Below, in pieces: positions 9,492 through 19,992 of a stretch of DNA of 64,000 nucleotides. The notes below the pieces were generated by a model that worked only from the letters and a program-made list of their open reading frames with translations, was not told the origin of the DNA and ran no database searches. The DNA lies in NCBI RefSeq assembly GCF_034344865.1, contig NZ_CP133774.1, positions 372,001 through 436,000 of the forward strand, in the 5' to 3' direction. The position numbers were made by a program, and so were the translations under genes. The first letter of the stretch is position 1. The number at the start of each line of letters is the position of its first letter. This DNA is from Pseudomonas sp. 10S4 (GTDB taxonomy: Bacteria; Pseudomonadota; Gammaproteobacteria; Pseudomonadales; Pseudomonadaceae).

Positions 9492-10872
9492 CGTACTGGT
9501 GGTCGACGACGAGCCCAAGCTCTGCGACCTGCTGGCATCGGCCCTGAGTCAGAACGAGATCACGGTGTTCACCGCCGGCAACGGCCTGCACGCCCTCAAG
9601 GTGCTGGAGGCCGAAGACATCGACCTGGTGATCAGCGACTGGCGCATGCCCGGCATGGACGGCCCGCAATTGCTGGCGGAAATCAAAAACCGCTTTCCGC
9701 AGTTGCCGGTGATCGTCATGACCGCCTACAGCACGGTGAAAAATGCCGTGCAGTCGATGCGCAACGGCGCCTTCGACTACATCGCCAAGCCGTTCGACAT
9801 CGACGAGATGGACATCACCGTCAGCAAAGCCCTGCAATTTCGCGACATCCTTAGAGACAACCAGCGCATGCGCGCCGAACTCGATGAACACCAGCAGATC
9901 GACAGTCTGGTGGGCGACAGCCCGAGTTTTCGGCAAGTGCTGCAAGCGATCGATTCGGTGCGTGAAAGCAACGCGACCATCCTGCTGACCGGCGAAAGCG
10001 GCACTGGCAAGGAAATGGTCGCCCGGGCGATCCACAAACATGGCAACCGCGCCGACAAACCGTTCGTGGCCGTCAACTGTGCAGCAATCCCCGAAGGCTT
10101 GCTGGAAAGCGAAATGTTCGGCCACCGTAAAGGCGCGTTTACCGGCGCGGTAGCGGACCGGGTCGGACGCTTCCAACAAGCGGACAGAGGCACGCTGTTT
10201 CTCGATGAAATCGGCGAAATGCCATTGGCCTTGCAGGCGAAAATCCTCCGCGCCTTGCAAGAACGGGTGATCGAGCCGGTGGGCGACCCGCGCGAACGCA
10301 AGGTCGATGTGCGAGTGATCGCGGCCACCAACAAAAACCTGCTGGACGCGGTGGCCAACAAGGAGTTTCGCGAAGACTTGTACTACCGCCTCAACGTGTT
10401 CCCGATTCCGCTGCCGGCCCTGCGCGATCGGGTCGAAGACATCGCCCCGCTGGCCCGGCATTTCGCCCACATCCTGGGCGCGGCGGCGGGCAAACGCTTT
10501 AGCGGGTTCAGCCCGGAAGCGTTGAATGCCATGGCCAATTATTCATGGCCGGGGAATATTCGCGAACTGCAAAACTGCGTTGAGCGGGCAACCATCGTCG
10601 CGAGCGGAACGGTGATCGAAGAGGATGACCTGCCGGCGTATCTGTTTGCCTCACGGCCGAGCGATGGCAGCGTCCCGCTGGTTGAAAACAACGGCGTGCC
10701 GGCGGATCTGGAAGCGGCCCTGGCAGAAGTCGAGAAGAGCTACATTCTGGCGGCGCTGCAACAGAGCAACGGCGTACAGGCCGCGGCGGCGCAGTTGATC
10801 GGGATTTCCGAGCGCAGCTTTTGGTATCGGCTGAAGAAACTGGGGATTCATGTGGACAAAATCGTCCGCTGA
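9481..10872 (+). CDS. Sigma54-dependent response regulator, NtrC/AtoC type
   Basis: This 463-residue protein has a receiver domain (VLVVDDEPKL, acceptor Asp in VISDWRMPGMDG, Lys in YIAKPFD) and an AAA+ sigma54 domain with Walker A GESGTGKE, an intact GAFTGA loop, and GTLFLDEIGEMP. The C-terminal helix-turn-helix is of Fis type (VQAAAAQLIGISERSFWYRL). It is translated from an ATG inside the kinase gene. It probably activates a sigma54 promoter nearby, such as the one suggested at 4514, but this is inferred only from proximity. A family A REP doublet follows the stop. Confidence 0.88.
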   Translation: MTHNVLVVDDEPKLCDLLASALSQNEITVFTAGNGLHALKVLEAEDIDLVISDWRMPGMDGPQLLAEIKNRFPQLPVIVMTAYSTVKNAVQSMRNGAFDYIAKPFDIDEMDITVSKALQFRDILRDNQRMRAELDEHQQIDSLVGDSPSFRQVLQAIDSVRESNATILLTGESGTGKEMVARAIHKHGNRADKPFVAVNCAAIPEGLLESEMFGHRKGAFTGAVADRVGRFQQADRGTLFLDEIGEMPLALQAKILRALQERVIEPVGDPRERKVDVRVIAATNKNLLDAVANKEFREDLYYRLNVFPIPLPALRDRVEDIAPLARHFAHILGAAAGKRFSGFSPEALNAMANYSWPGNIRELQNCVERATIVASGTVIEEDDLPAYLFASRPSDGSVPLVENNGVPADLEAALAEVEKSYILAALQQSNGVQAAAAQLIGISERSFWYRLKKLGIHVDKIVR

Positions 10873-10895
10873 TAATCGCAAGGCTCCCACCATCC

Positions 10896-11028
10896 TGTGG
10901 CGAGGGAGCTTGCTCCCGCTCGGCTGCGCAGCAGTCGTAAACTCTGCAAATACGGTTTATCTGAAGGACCGTGGCGGATGGTTTTGGGGCTGCTTCGCAG
11001 CCCAGCGGGAGCAAGCTCCCTCGCCACA
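10896..11028. repeat. REP doublet, family A
   Basis: Two facing palindromes with core GCGAGGGAGCTTGCTCCC and near-perfect mirror arms are separated by a spacer containing GGGGCTGCTTCGCAGCCC. It lies between the convergent regulator gene (9481) and the DsbA-family gene, and may serve as a bidirectional 3' end. Confidence 0.88.
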
Positions 11029-11045
11029 AAAGCCTCTCTCCAGGG

Positions 11046-11711
11046 TCAGTTCACCTTCCCGCCCTTGGCCTCACTCATGATCTGCCGGATCGCCCCAACA
11101 AACGCTTCCACCGGCTGCCCGCCACTGACCGCGTACTGGCCGTTGAACACCACCGTCGGCACCGAACTTACCCCGCGCGATAGCCACAGCTGTTCCTCTT
11201 CTTTGACCTCTTTGACGTACTCGTCCGACGCCAGAATCGCCTCGGCCCGCGCCTTGTCCAGCCCGACGCTTTCAGCGATCTGCGCCAATTGGCGAGGATC
11301 GGACGGGTTGCCGCCATCGGTGAAATACGCCTTGAACAGCGCCTCTTTCAAATTGAACTGCAACCCTTCCAGCCCCGCCCAATAGAGCAAGCGGTGGGCG
11401 TCGAAGGTGTTGTAGATGCGGCTGTTGCCGTCGGTGCGGAAGGCAAACCCGACTTCGGCGCCACGGGCGCGGATCATCTCGCGGTTTTTCTGCGATTGCT
11501 CGGCGGTCGAGCCGTATTTTTCGGTGATGTGTTCGGTGATGTTCTGGCCGTCGGGGCCCATGTTCGGGTTCAGCTCGAACGGCTGGAAACGGATCTCGGC
11601 CTGCACTTCGTCACCCAATTGGTCCAGCGCCCGGGTCAGGCCGTACAGGCCAACGACGCACCAGGGGCAGGACACGTCGCTGACGAAATCGATTTTCAGG
11701 GAGTTACTCAT
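11046..11711 (-). CDS. DsbA-family oxidoreductase, FrnE-like
   Basis: This 221-residue thioredoxin-fold protein has the redox motif CPWC near residue 13 (VSDVSCPWCVVG) and the cis-Pro region SSVPTVVFNGQYAVSGGQP. This is typical of FrnE / 2-hydroxychromene-2-carboxylate isomerase-like DsbA proteins. It lacks a signal peptide, so it should be cytosolic; FrnE proteins have been linked to disulfide metabolism under oxidative stress. The ATG at 11711 is chosen because the family begins a few residues before the motif, although the frame stays open to 11759. It is transcribed alone towards a REP doublet. Confidence 0.85.
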   Translation of the reverse strand: MSNSLKIDFVSDVSCPWCVVGLYGLTRALDQLGDEVQAEIRFQPFELNPNMGPDGQNITEHITEKYGSTAEQSQKNREMIRARGAEVGFAFRTDGNSRIYNTFDAHRLLYWAGLEGLQFNLKEALFKAYFTDGGNPSDPRQLAQIAESVGLDKARAEAILASDEYVKEVKEEEQLWLSRGVSSVPTVVFNGQYAVSGGQPVEAFVGAIRQIMSEAKGGKVN

Positions 11712-11968
11712 CGCATACCTCGCAGTCTTTGATTGCGCCGCAAAGATCGAACGATACACCCGACAGGTCCGAGCGTGCAGATCCCGTTGTTCACACTGTT
11801 CCCCTGTGGGAGGGGATTTGTGTGGTGTTTAAGGGTTTGTTTAAACCGGTTTCCGAAAGTTTCCGGGAGGCTACAGCGCCTTGCGTCGTTGCCTACACGT
11901 AAGCCAGAATCCGCCGGCTTGTGCGCCTTGGGGGTCGCCGGTAACTTTGTTCGCATCACTGATTTCCA

Positions 11969-12180
11969 GTGATCGGGTTTAGTAGCCCGGCTCGATCCCT
12001 CTCATACGGTTGCACAAGCGTCGTTCAGTCAGGCTCTCGCCTGCACTTGATGGTAGCTGTGCGCATGGCATCCTCGGATGCGCCGGATTTGAGGTGGGTA
12101 TCCGGTCTACTAACTTGCGCACAGCTGCCACCCTTCCGTTTAGTAGCGAGACAGGTTGCAGCTCTACTTAGAGGTGTACC
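11969..12180 (+). ncRNA. Candidate structured leader RNA of the DUF6124 gene
   Basis: About 210 bases before the DUF6124 start can fold strongly. A 15-pair helix (12051-12065 with 12116-12130, one G-U pair) encloses two hairpins, 12068-12072 with 12077-12081 and 12083-12088 with 12100-12105, giving a three-way junction. The junction strand CTACTAA (12107-12113) is complementary to TTAGTAG at both 11979-11985 and 12140-12146, so two alternative pairings are possible. The 10-base repeat GTTTAGTAGC occurs at 11977 and 12138. I recall similar leaders before small DUF6124/DUF3077 genes in other pseudomonads, but cannot check this. No convincing protein is encoded across it. Confidence 0.5.
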
Positions 12181-12185
12181 CCCTT

Positions 12186-12545
12186 ATGTTCAAAATTACG
12201 CCAAATCCACCGGAAACCGATCCGGTCCCGCACGACCCATCGCTCGACGCCAAAAAACTCAAAGAGGCCGCCGACCGCGCCCTTAACTATTACCTCAACC
12301 CCGCCGCCCTGAAGACCACACCGCGCAAACCCAGCACCCTCTTCTCCATCTCCGTCGATGCGGACCACGAAACCCTGCTGGCCAGCGCCTGCGAATCCCT
12401 GGCCTCGGCCAGTGTGATGATGAGTGATTTCGCAGCGTTGATGGACGGGCCGCAACGCAACACCCTGCTGGGGATTCAACAAGTGGTCATGCTGGGTGAA
12501 CTGGCGGTGAACCGGATGCTGGATAACGTTGTTCCAGCGACGTAA
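12186..12545 (+). CDS. DUF6124 family protein
   Basis: This 119-residue soluble protein begins MFKITPNPPETDP and has a disordered N-terminal third (to about residue 50, Pro/Lys rich). A helical C-terminal half follows (ISVDADHETLLASACESLASASVMMSD, joined here in short form as a run of alpha helix). The family is restricted mainly to Pseudomonas and has no known function. An AGAGGTG ribosome site precedes the ATG. The long structured leader immediately upstream suggests post-transcriptional control. A family B REP doublet follows the stop. There is no signal peptide or membrane segment. Confidence 0.8.
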   Translation: MFKITPNPPETDPVPHDPSLDAKKLKEAADRALNYYLNPAALKTTPRKPSTLFSISVDADHETLLASACESLASASVMMSDFAALMDGPQRNTLLGIQQVVMLGELAVNRMLDNVVPAT

Positions 12546-12581
12546 CTGACCGGCAAGGACTCACGGCCACAGAAGATCCAA

Positions 12582-12670
12582 TGTGGGAGCGGGCTTGCTC
12601 GCGAAGAGGGAGTGTCAGCCAACATCAATTCAGCTGACACACCGCCTTCGCGAGCAAGCCCGCTCCCACA
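12582..12670. repeat. REP doublet, family B
   Basis: Two facing copies with core GGGAGCGGGCTTGCTCGC are separated by a short spacer that itself contains an imperfect GTGTCAGC...GCTGACAC mirror. It lies between the convergent DUF6124 and hydrolase genes. Confidence 0.87.
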
Positions 12671-12705
12671 GGGGACAGCGTCATCCACCAAATATGCGGA
12701 GGGTG

Positions 12706-13726
12706 TTACAACAGATTCGGCGTCTCCACCGGCTCAATCTGCGCCCAATGCGAGGTGTCTTCGCGGTGGGCCTGCAAGTACGGCAACACCGCCGCCAGTA
12801 ACGGCGCCTTGAACGCTTCCTGGAAACGATGGGCCATGCCCGGAATCAGTTTCAACTGGCTGCCACGGATATGCGCCGCCAGGTGCACGCCGTGCATCAC
12901 CGGCAACAACGGATCCGCCGTGCCGTGCACCACCAGCGTCGGCACCCGCAATTGATTGAGCAACGCCACCCGGCTCGGCTCCGCGAGGATCGCCATGATC
13001 TGGTCGCTTCACGCCTTCGGGGTTGAAGGCCCGGTCGTACGACGCGGCAGCCTGTTGCAGCAGCAGCTTTCGATCATCACTCACGTTTGGGCTGCTAAGC
13101 GCCGCGAGCAAATCGGCTTGCTGCTCCAACGCCACCTCGCGATTCGGTGCACTGCGCCGCGACAATAACTGCACCAACGCCGCACTCGGCGCCGGCAAGC
13201 CTTCAGCCCCGGAACTGGTCATGATCAGCGTCAGACTCTCGACCCGTTGCGGCGCCATCGCTGCCAGGTGCTGGGCGATCATCCCGCCCATACTCGCGCC
13301 CAACACGTGAAATTGCTCGATGTGCAAGGCGTCCATCAGCCCCAGCGCATCTTCAGACATGTCGGTCAGCGTGTACGGCGCCGCCACCGGCAAACCGAGC
13401 TTGTAGCGCAACACTTCAAAAGTCAGGTTGGCGTTGGCCGGGGCCTGGCGCCAGGTCGACAGCCCTACGTCGCGGTTGTCGTAGCGAATCACCCGAAAGC
13501 CCTGCTGACACAACGCAACCACCACCTCGTCCGGCCAGTGAATCAACTGCCCGCCCAGGCCCATCACCAACAGCAACGCCGGATCGGACGCACGGCCGAT
13601 GCTCTGGTACGCCAGGCTCACCTGATCCAGATCGACGTGCTCGGTCGGAACATTGACATCGCATCGCGAAGCCGCAAAGGACGGCAGGCCGAACAACAGC
13701 GCTGCCAGGAAGAGAAATACACGCAT
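12706..13726 (-). pseudogene. Exported alpha/beta hydrolase, one frameshift
   Basis: This hydrolase has a signal peptide at the ATG at 13726 ([14 protein letters not shown]). Oxyanion-hole region [11 protein letters not shown] and nucleophile elbow GASMGG lie in the first frame, which runs to about 13003. The second frame carries the rest, with the acid in [11 protein letters not shown] and the His in IPGMAHRF. One extra base near 13001-13003 (GCGACCAG where GCGCCAG or similar is expected) explains the break. The joined protein is about 339 residues and has a complete triad. Downstream, a family B REP doublet separates it from DUF6124. The substrate is unknown; relatives are annotated as esterases or lactonases. 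Confidence 0.75.
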
Positions 13727-14044
13727 GAAAAACACCGAAACGCAGAACCCCAGTAGAGCGCGAGTCTGATGAAGTTTGTTCAAGCGCGCTGCCACAGTTG
13801 CGTGACAGTTTGATGAAGATTGCCGAGTGGTCATGTGCGGTAACTCTATACCCCCTGGGGATGGGCAGTCCGTCTCACATGGACCGTCTGGCGAGGGCCT
13901 TCCTGCCCCGCTCTTGCGCAATGACCATTCATCGAAAACCACTCGCTACCTGTTATTTCTGACAGTAGCCAACCCCATCCCTGAAGCATCCAATCAGCCA
14001 TGCATCCACTGTCATTTATGCGCCCTGCCACCGGAGCCCGGATC
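13727..14044. other. Intergenic stretch holding one copy of a 35-bp repeat
   Basis: This region contains no gene that I can support. It holds the left copy of the 35-bp direct repeat (13800-13834) and a run of G/C-rich palindromic bases near 13851. A plausible ribosome site (GGAG near 14035) precedes the ATG at 14045. Promoters for the divergent hydrolase and the Ig-like protein should lie here, but I see no clear -35/-10 pair. Confidence 0.4.
13800..13834 (+). repeat. 35-bp direct repeat, left copy
   Basis: It begins GCGTGACAGTTTGATGAAGA and ends in TGGTCAT. It matches 17382-17416 at 34 of 35 positions (G at 13825 against A at 17407). The two copies are in the same orientation and bracket the Ig-like protein gene almost exactly. 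Confidence 0.85.
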
Positions 14045-17000
14045 ATGAGCACTGACTATCGTCGCCAAGAGCATTCGTTCCATATCCCAAAAAAACGCCC
14101 GCGCCCGGCGATTGATATTCCGACAGCGCTGCCCTTTGCCGATAGCGCGATCCTGGGCGTCAATCAGGCCATGGTCAAAGCGTCTGGATTGCAGGTCCGC
14201 ATTGATTCCGACTCGGTCAAACCCGGCGACAGTGTATTGGTGTATATCGACGACCGCCTGGTCCTGGTGCTGCCGGTCAAGGTGGATTACGCGGGCGAAC
14301 CGATCGTCCAGTACATCCCGGCAAGGCTGATCCCCGAAGGTTTGATCAGCGTGACTTATCGGGTGAATCTTGAGTGGTCTGTGCCGCAGAAGGTGCTGGT
14401 CAAAACCCGTTTGCCCGGCGGCATCGATCCGAACCCGGACGCGCCGGGGCATTACCTGTTGGCGGCACCACAGCTCAGCTCGCCCCTCCTGAGCGGCTTG
14501 CGGGATGAAACGGTCACGGTTGTCCCTTACGAAAACATGTGCCGTGGCGATGTGGTGACGCTGATATTCGGCAAGTCCGCCATACCCCATACCGTGGAAG
14601 CAGATGAAGTCGAAAAGCCTCTGACCTTTACCCTGCTTAAGGACATGTTTGCCGAGAACGGTGATGGCGAAGTCGTTCTGTACTACAGGATTGTTGATGA
14701 AGTCGGCAACAGCGCCACGGATCACTCACTGGGCCTCTCAGTCACGATCCAGAGCGACGCCAATGAGTCCGCACCGCCGACCGTGGCGGGCGTTGACGAG
14801 CAGAACACCCTCTACCTGAGCCAACTGGGGAGCCAGGCGCTTGATGTCCGTCTCGATACGCAAGACTTTGACCCCGGCGACACGCTGGCGCTTTACTGGT
14901 TAGGGCTGGACCGTACAGGCGAGCCACATGTGCTCACCGAAACACAAACCCTCGAGACCCAATCGACGCTTAATTTCAAGATTGCCAACGCCGATATCCA
15001 GGTACTTGCCGGCGGCAGCGCCCGGCTTTCCTTTACCCGGACTGACGGCAACGGCGGGACGCAACCATTACCCTCACGGGAAATACTCATCGTGGGTAAC
15101 ACCCGCAGGGTCAGTGAGGCGCAGCATCCGCCAGAAGCCGACACAGTCGGCAGCACACTCAGTGAACCCGAAAGCGGGGTCTTGAGGATCGGCGTGCCGA
15201 ATATTCAGGGGAGTACCGAGCCTGTGGTCGGGGCGCACTGCGGGGTCTCGATCAGAATATACGATGACCGGGACCCGAATGGAGCCCAGGTCGTCATCGA
15301 CCCCCTGGTCGGGGGAGCCCCTTGATGTCCTCGACCTCGTTCTCAACGATAACATTGTCGATACCCTCATCGTTGCAGACGGCGAAGAGAATGCTCGGCA
15401 TCTGATGAAAATCCCCAATCATCAGCTCAACCCGTATGCCGTCAATTTTCTTGTCGCCATCGTCAGTCGGGTCGGCGGAAATGCCGATTTTTCCGAGCCG
15501 CCATTGAGTATCTTGTACAACGAAATCCGCCCGGGTAACAAAGACCTCGACACCGAGCCAGGACACTCCGAACTGCAACTGAAATTGCCGCAAGACATCA
15601 TCGACAATGGCCTGGATGCCGCTCGGGCGTTGCAGGATGTCGAGGTGAGCTTTTGCTACCCCTACTGCCGGGCTTACGACATCATCGAGCTGCGACTGGG
15701 GACCTCTACTCTGCACTTCACGGTCTTGCCGAGCGAGGCCCCAGAGTTCGGTGAAAGCACGCCCCTGTGCATTGTGCGCAAATTGATTGCGCAAAACTTC
15801 AAGGATGCCGGCGACAGCCCGGAATTTGTGTTCAGTTACACCGTACATGACCAGATCACCAACGGCGCGGACCCGTCCGACCCGTTCTCGGCGCCTATCT
15901 TTATCGATGTCGATCTCGCGGGTGTGCGGCGCCCGGCTCCGGTGTTTTTCGACAACTCGAACGACACGGATTCAACCCTTATCGACCTGGAACAGATGGG
16001 CAGCGAAGACCTGATCATGCTGGTCAGGGCCGCCGCCCCGCAGTTTGTGATTGGCGACACGATCGACGCCAAATACAGCAGCCCTCCCAGCCCTGACTTC
16101 GCGGTGTCAGGGACAGTGACCGGCCAGTTCGGCATCCCCTTGCCGTTGCCACTGCTGGTGCCCAATAACCTGGTCATCTCCGGACGGGGGTGACTGGCAG
16201 CTATGTGCAATCCAGAAACGGCGTCTTCATTGCCAACTCGAAAATTGCCACCGCGCGGGTTATTGGCGTCGGCGTACCGGACTTGCCACCGCCCGAGGTG
16301 ATCGTCGCACCCGGCGGCGTGCTTGAGCCCAAAGACAACCCGCAAGGGGCCAGGGGGCGGGTCAGCGTTCCGGGGTTCCGCCCAGGCGATGAGGTCCAAT
16401 TGATTGTTCGGGGCGCTCCCGGGGACGGCTCCCCGGCGTTCACTCCGGTGGAACTGGACGACAACGGTCTGGCCGACTTCCCCTTGAGCACCGCCTTTAT
16501 CAAGGCCAACAGAGGCCGGGTGGTGATCGTGAGTTACCTGTTTATCCGGGGTATCCGGCAGCTGCCATCACGGGAGTTGACGCTCATCGTTCATGACTCG
16601 AGTGAAACACCGGAAATCACCAGCGTGACGGCCGGTGGAGCGGTGGTTGGCGATCGGGGATCAACGTATTACCGCACGCTGAGCATCAGCGGTACGGCCG
16701 AAGCGGGGGAAGAGGTGGAGGTATTGGATAACGGCGCCCCCTCGGTCGGTTCCCGGTCGATGACAGCGGGATCTGGACGGTCCCGGCACGAACATTCAAC
16801 GTGACCACTCATACCCTCACGGCACGAACCACCGATGGTAGCGACCTGGTCTCTGGGCCACGAGCGTTCACGGTGCTGGAAGGGCTTGTGCTCGAAATTA
16901 CAAACTTCGTCAATCCGGCCTACAACGGCTGGCAGCAAGGGCCGGCGGCTCAGCCAAATGACCTGCGTTTCATCTTCCTAGCCCAGTTCAACATCAACCA

Positions 17001-17328
17001 ATACGTACTGTTCAACAACACCAACACCAATAACTCAGCGGGGGTCGTCCTGTACAAGGACTTCAACAATTTGACGCCCGGCAAGACTTACTACTTCACC
17101 GTCAATTTCGCACGATTCCCGCAAGACTACGCGGTACCGATAGTGACCTTGAGAACTAACGGCGCCACGAGCCCAAACCTAACCATCAACCATCCCGATG
17201 CCCGGTATTACACGCTGAATTTCATCCCGACCAGCCCCAGCGACAGACTGATGATCTCCAATGTTCTGGCCACCGGCACAGGCAATGACTGGATCATTCC
17301 CTGGATTCAAATCCAGCGGGTCAACTAA
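14045..17328 (+). pseudogene. Long Ig-like repeat protein, three frameshifts
   Basis: Joined across three shifts this encodes about 1094 residues. The pieces are 14045 to about 15313, then to about 16187, then to about 16742, then to 17328. The shifts are an extra G in the GGGGG near 15313, a missing G in the run near 16187 and a missing C near 16742. The protein is made of tandem beta-rich modules, as in bacterial Ig-like/Bap-type surface proteins, with recurring phrases such as PGDSVLVYID, GDVVTLIFG, GDTLALYW and GDEVQLIVRG. The last 140 residues form a different, jelly-roll-like domain (ITNFVNPAYNGWQ). No signal peptide is visible, so the export route, if any, is unknown. It is flanked by a direct repeat. 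Confidence 0.65.
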
Positions 17329-17381
17329 GGCCTCAATTCCCGCTGACCGGAGATCGGTCAACGGGTTTTGAGGGCTCAGTG

Positions 17382-17416
17382 GCGTGACAGTTTGATGAAG
17401 ATTGCCAAGTGGTCAT
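17382..17416 (+). repeat. 35-bp direct repeat, right copy
   Basis: This copy lies 3582 bases from the left copy at 13800 and differs at one base. It falls just after the Ig-like gene and just before a family B REP doublet. Confidence 0.85.
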
Positions 17417-17437
17417 TTTTGAGACCGCGTTATCGTT

Positions 17438-17532
17438 CTTCGCGAGCAAGCCCGCTCCCACATTGGACCTTCAGTGATCACAAATGCTTTGTTCGCAAAA
17501 GATCCAATGTGGGAGCGGGCTTGCTCGCGAAG
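17438..17532. repeat. REP pair, family B, outward orientation
   Basis: Two family B palindromes (core GCGAGCAAGCCCGCTCCC and its complement) are arranged tail to tail, opposite to most doublets in this window. Each inner end carries the same TCCAATGT/ACATTGGA flank. It lies at the 3' end of metE. Confidence 0.85.
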
Positions 17533-17557
17533 GCGCCAGAGCAGGCGCCGCTGAACC

Positions 17558-19884
17558 TTACGCCAACTGACTGCGCAACTGCCGCGCCGCCGCCACCATG
17601 TTCACCAGCGCCGCCTCGGTCTCCGGCCATGCGCGAGTTTTCAACCCACAATCCGGATTCACCCACAGCCGCTCAGCCGGAATCCGCTTCACCGCTTTGC
17701 TCATCAACTTGACCATCTCAGCCGTGTCCGGCACCCGTGGTGAGTGGATGTCATACACGCCCGGGCCGATATCGTTCGGGTAGTCGAACGCTTCGAAGGC
17801 CTTGAGCAATTCCATGCCCGAACGCGAGGTTTCGATGGTGATCACGTCGGCGTCCATGGCCGCGATGGACTCGATCACGTCGTTGAATTCGCTGTAGCAC
17901 ATGTGCGTATGAATCTGCGTTTCATCCCGCACACCGCTGGCGCTCAAACGGAACGCTTCCACCGCCCAGTCCAGATATTCCTGCCATTGCGCCCGGCGCA
18001 GCGGCAAGCCTTCGCGGAACGCGGCTTCGTCGATCTGGACGATTTTGATGCCGGCGTTTTCCAGATCCACCACTTCATCGCGCAGGGCCAAGGCCAATTG
18101 CTGCGCCTGGATTTTGCGCGACACGTCTTCGCGCGGGAACGACCACATCAGCATGGTCACGGGACCGGTGAGCATGCCTTTCATGACTTTGTCGGTCAGG
18201 CTCTGCGCATAAGTGATCCAGTCGACCGTCATGGCGGTCGGACGGCTGAGGTCGCCGTAGATAATCGCCGGTTTCACACAGCGCGAACCATAGCTCTGCA
18301 CCCAACCGAAACGGGTGAACAGGTAGCCGTCGAGGTTGCTCGGCGAAGTACTGCGACCATGTCGTTGCGCTCGGCTTCACCGTGCACCAGCACGTCCAGG
18401 CCCAGGCGTTCCTGGACTTGCACCGCGTGGCGGATTTCGCTGTGCATGGCGTCGGTGTAATCGTTGGCCGAGAGCTTGCCTTGCTTGAAGGCTTGGCGAG
18501 CGAGACGGATGGAGCCAGTCTGCGGGAACGAGCCGATGGTGGTGGTCGGGAACGCCGGCAATTGCAGGCGTGCGCGCTGCTGTTCGATGCGCTTGGTAAA
18601 CGGCGAATGGCGTTGGCTGTCTTTGGCGCCGATGGCGGCGATTCGGGCCTGGACTTCGACTTTGTGGATGCGCGGCGACTGGGCACGACTGGCTTGAATC
18701 GCACGACTCTCGACCAATGCGGCTTGTACCTTGGGTGATTGCGGATCGTTGAGGGCATCGCGCAGGACGGCGATTTCGCCACACTTCTGCACAGCGAAGG
18801 CCAGCCAGGATTTCAGTTCCGGGTCTAGTTTGTCTTCGCGCTCCACGTCCACCGGGCTGTGCAGTAACGAGCAGGAACTGCTGACCCACAGGTTGTCGCC
18901 AAAACGCTCTTGCGCCGGTTGCAGTTGCGCGAGCACTTGCTCCAGTTCGCAGCGCCAGATGTTGCGACCGTTGACCAGGCCCACCGACAAAATCTTGTAG
19001 GTCGGCAGGCGATCCAGCACTTGGCCAAGTTGATCCGGCGCCCGTACCGCGTCGATGTGCAAACCTTGCACCGGCAGGCTGACGGCCAGGCCGAGATTAT
19101 CTTCCAGGCCGCTGAAGTAAGTCGCCACGAGTTTTTTCAGCGGCGAATATTGAAGGATGTGATAGGCGCGTTCGAAGGCACTTTTCCAGGCTTGCGGCAG
19201 ATCGAGGGTCAGGATCGGTTCATCGATCTGCACCCATTCCACGCCTTGTTCAGCGAGGCGGTTGAGGATTTCGTTGTAGACCGGCAACAGGCGTTCCAAC
19301 AGTTCGAGCTTGTCGAAGTCGTTGCCACCGCCCTTGGATTTGCCTTTGCCCAGCCACAGGTAAGTCAAAGGGCCAATGATGACGGGTTTGACGTTGTGGC
19401 CCAGGGCCTTGGCTTCCTCGACTTCGTCGAACAGTTGTTCCCAGCTCAGTTTGAACGGCTGATCCGCGCTGAACTCCGGGACCAGATAGTGGTAGTTGGT
19501 GTCGAACCACTTGGTCAGCTCTTGGGCGTATTGCGCTTTGGTGTGGTCGCCGCCGCAGCAGTTAGCCGTGGCGCCACGGGCCATGGCGAACAGGGTGTCG
19601 AGGGTCGGCTGGCCGCTGGCACCCAGCGTGCTGTCGAAACGCTCGGGAACCACGCCGAAGGCCAGGGAATGGCTCAGCACCTGGTCGTACCAGGCGAAGT
19701 CGCCCACCGGCAGCAGGTCGATGCCGGCGTCTTTCTGCAATTGCCAGTGGGTGGCGCGCAATTGGCGGCCGACGCTTTTCAGCGAGTCCTGATCGAGATC
19801 GCCCTTCCAGTAGGATTCGAGGGCTTTTTTGAGTTCGCGGTCAGCGCCGATGCGCGGGAAACCAAGTGTGTGGGCCAGGGCCAT
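17558..19884 (-). pseudogene. metE: Cobalamin-independent methionine synthase MetE, two frameshifts
   Basis: MetE transfers a methyl group from 5-methyltetrahydropteroyl-triglutamate to homocysteine in the last step of methionine synthesis. The N-terminal barrel begins LAHTLGFPRIGADRELKKAL; the C-terminal barrel has the zinc ligands His and Cys ([17 protein letters not shown]). The first frame ends near 18354, a short middle frame carries YFAEQ, and the last begins near 18334 with [14 protein letters not shown]. Two extra bases (near 18354 and one G near 18335) account for this. The joined length of about 774 residues fits the family. An AGGAAG ribosome site precedes the ATG. It is divergent from metR. 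Confidence 0.88.
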
Positions 19885-19949
19885 GGTGTGTTTCTTCCTG
19901 TGAAAGAGGTTGTGAAAACATGGCGCTATTGTCGACAGTCAACCCAACA

Positions 19950-19962
19950 TGAGACAAACTCA
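19950..19962. promoter_or_regulatory. Candidate MetR binding site
   Basis: TGAG-ACAAA-CTCA is a 4-5-4 inverted repeat resembling the MetR consensus TGAA-N5-TTCA. It lies in the 108-base gap between metE and metR, about 65 bases before the metE start and 31 before metR, suited to activation of metE and autocontrol of metR. Confidence 0.5.
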
Positions 19963-19992
19963 ACCTTTTCGTGTTCATCACAAGTTTTCCTC

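Noticed and set aside
11733..11972. 79-codon frame between the DsbA-family gene and the leader RNA
   Set aside because: No ribosome site, no domain, and codon use unlike the neighbours.
12582..12670. REP doublets as intrinsic terminators in the strict sense
   Set aside because: They form strong hairpins but lack a following T-run; they are listed as repeats only.
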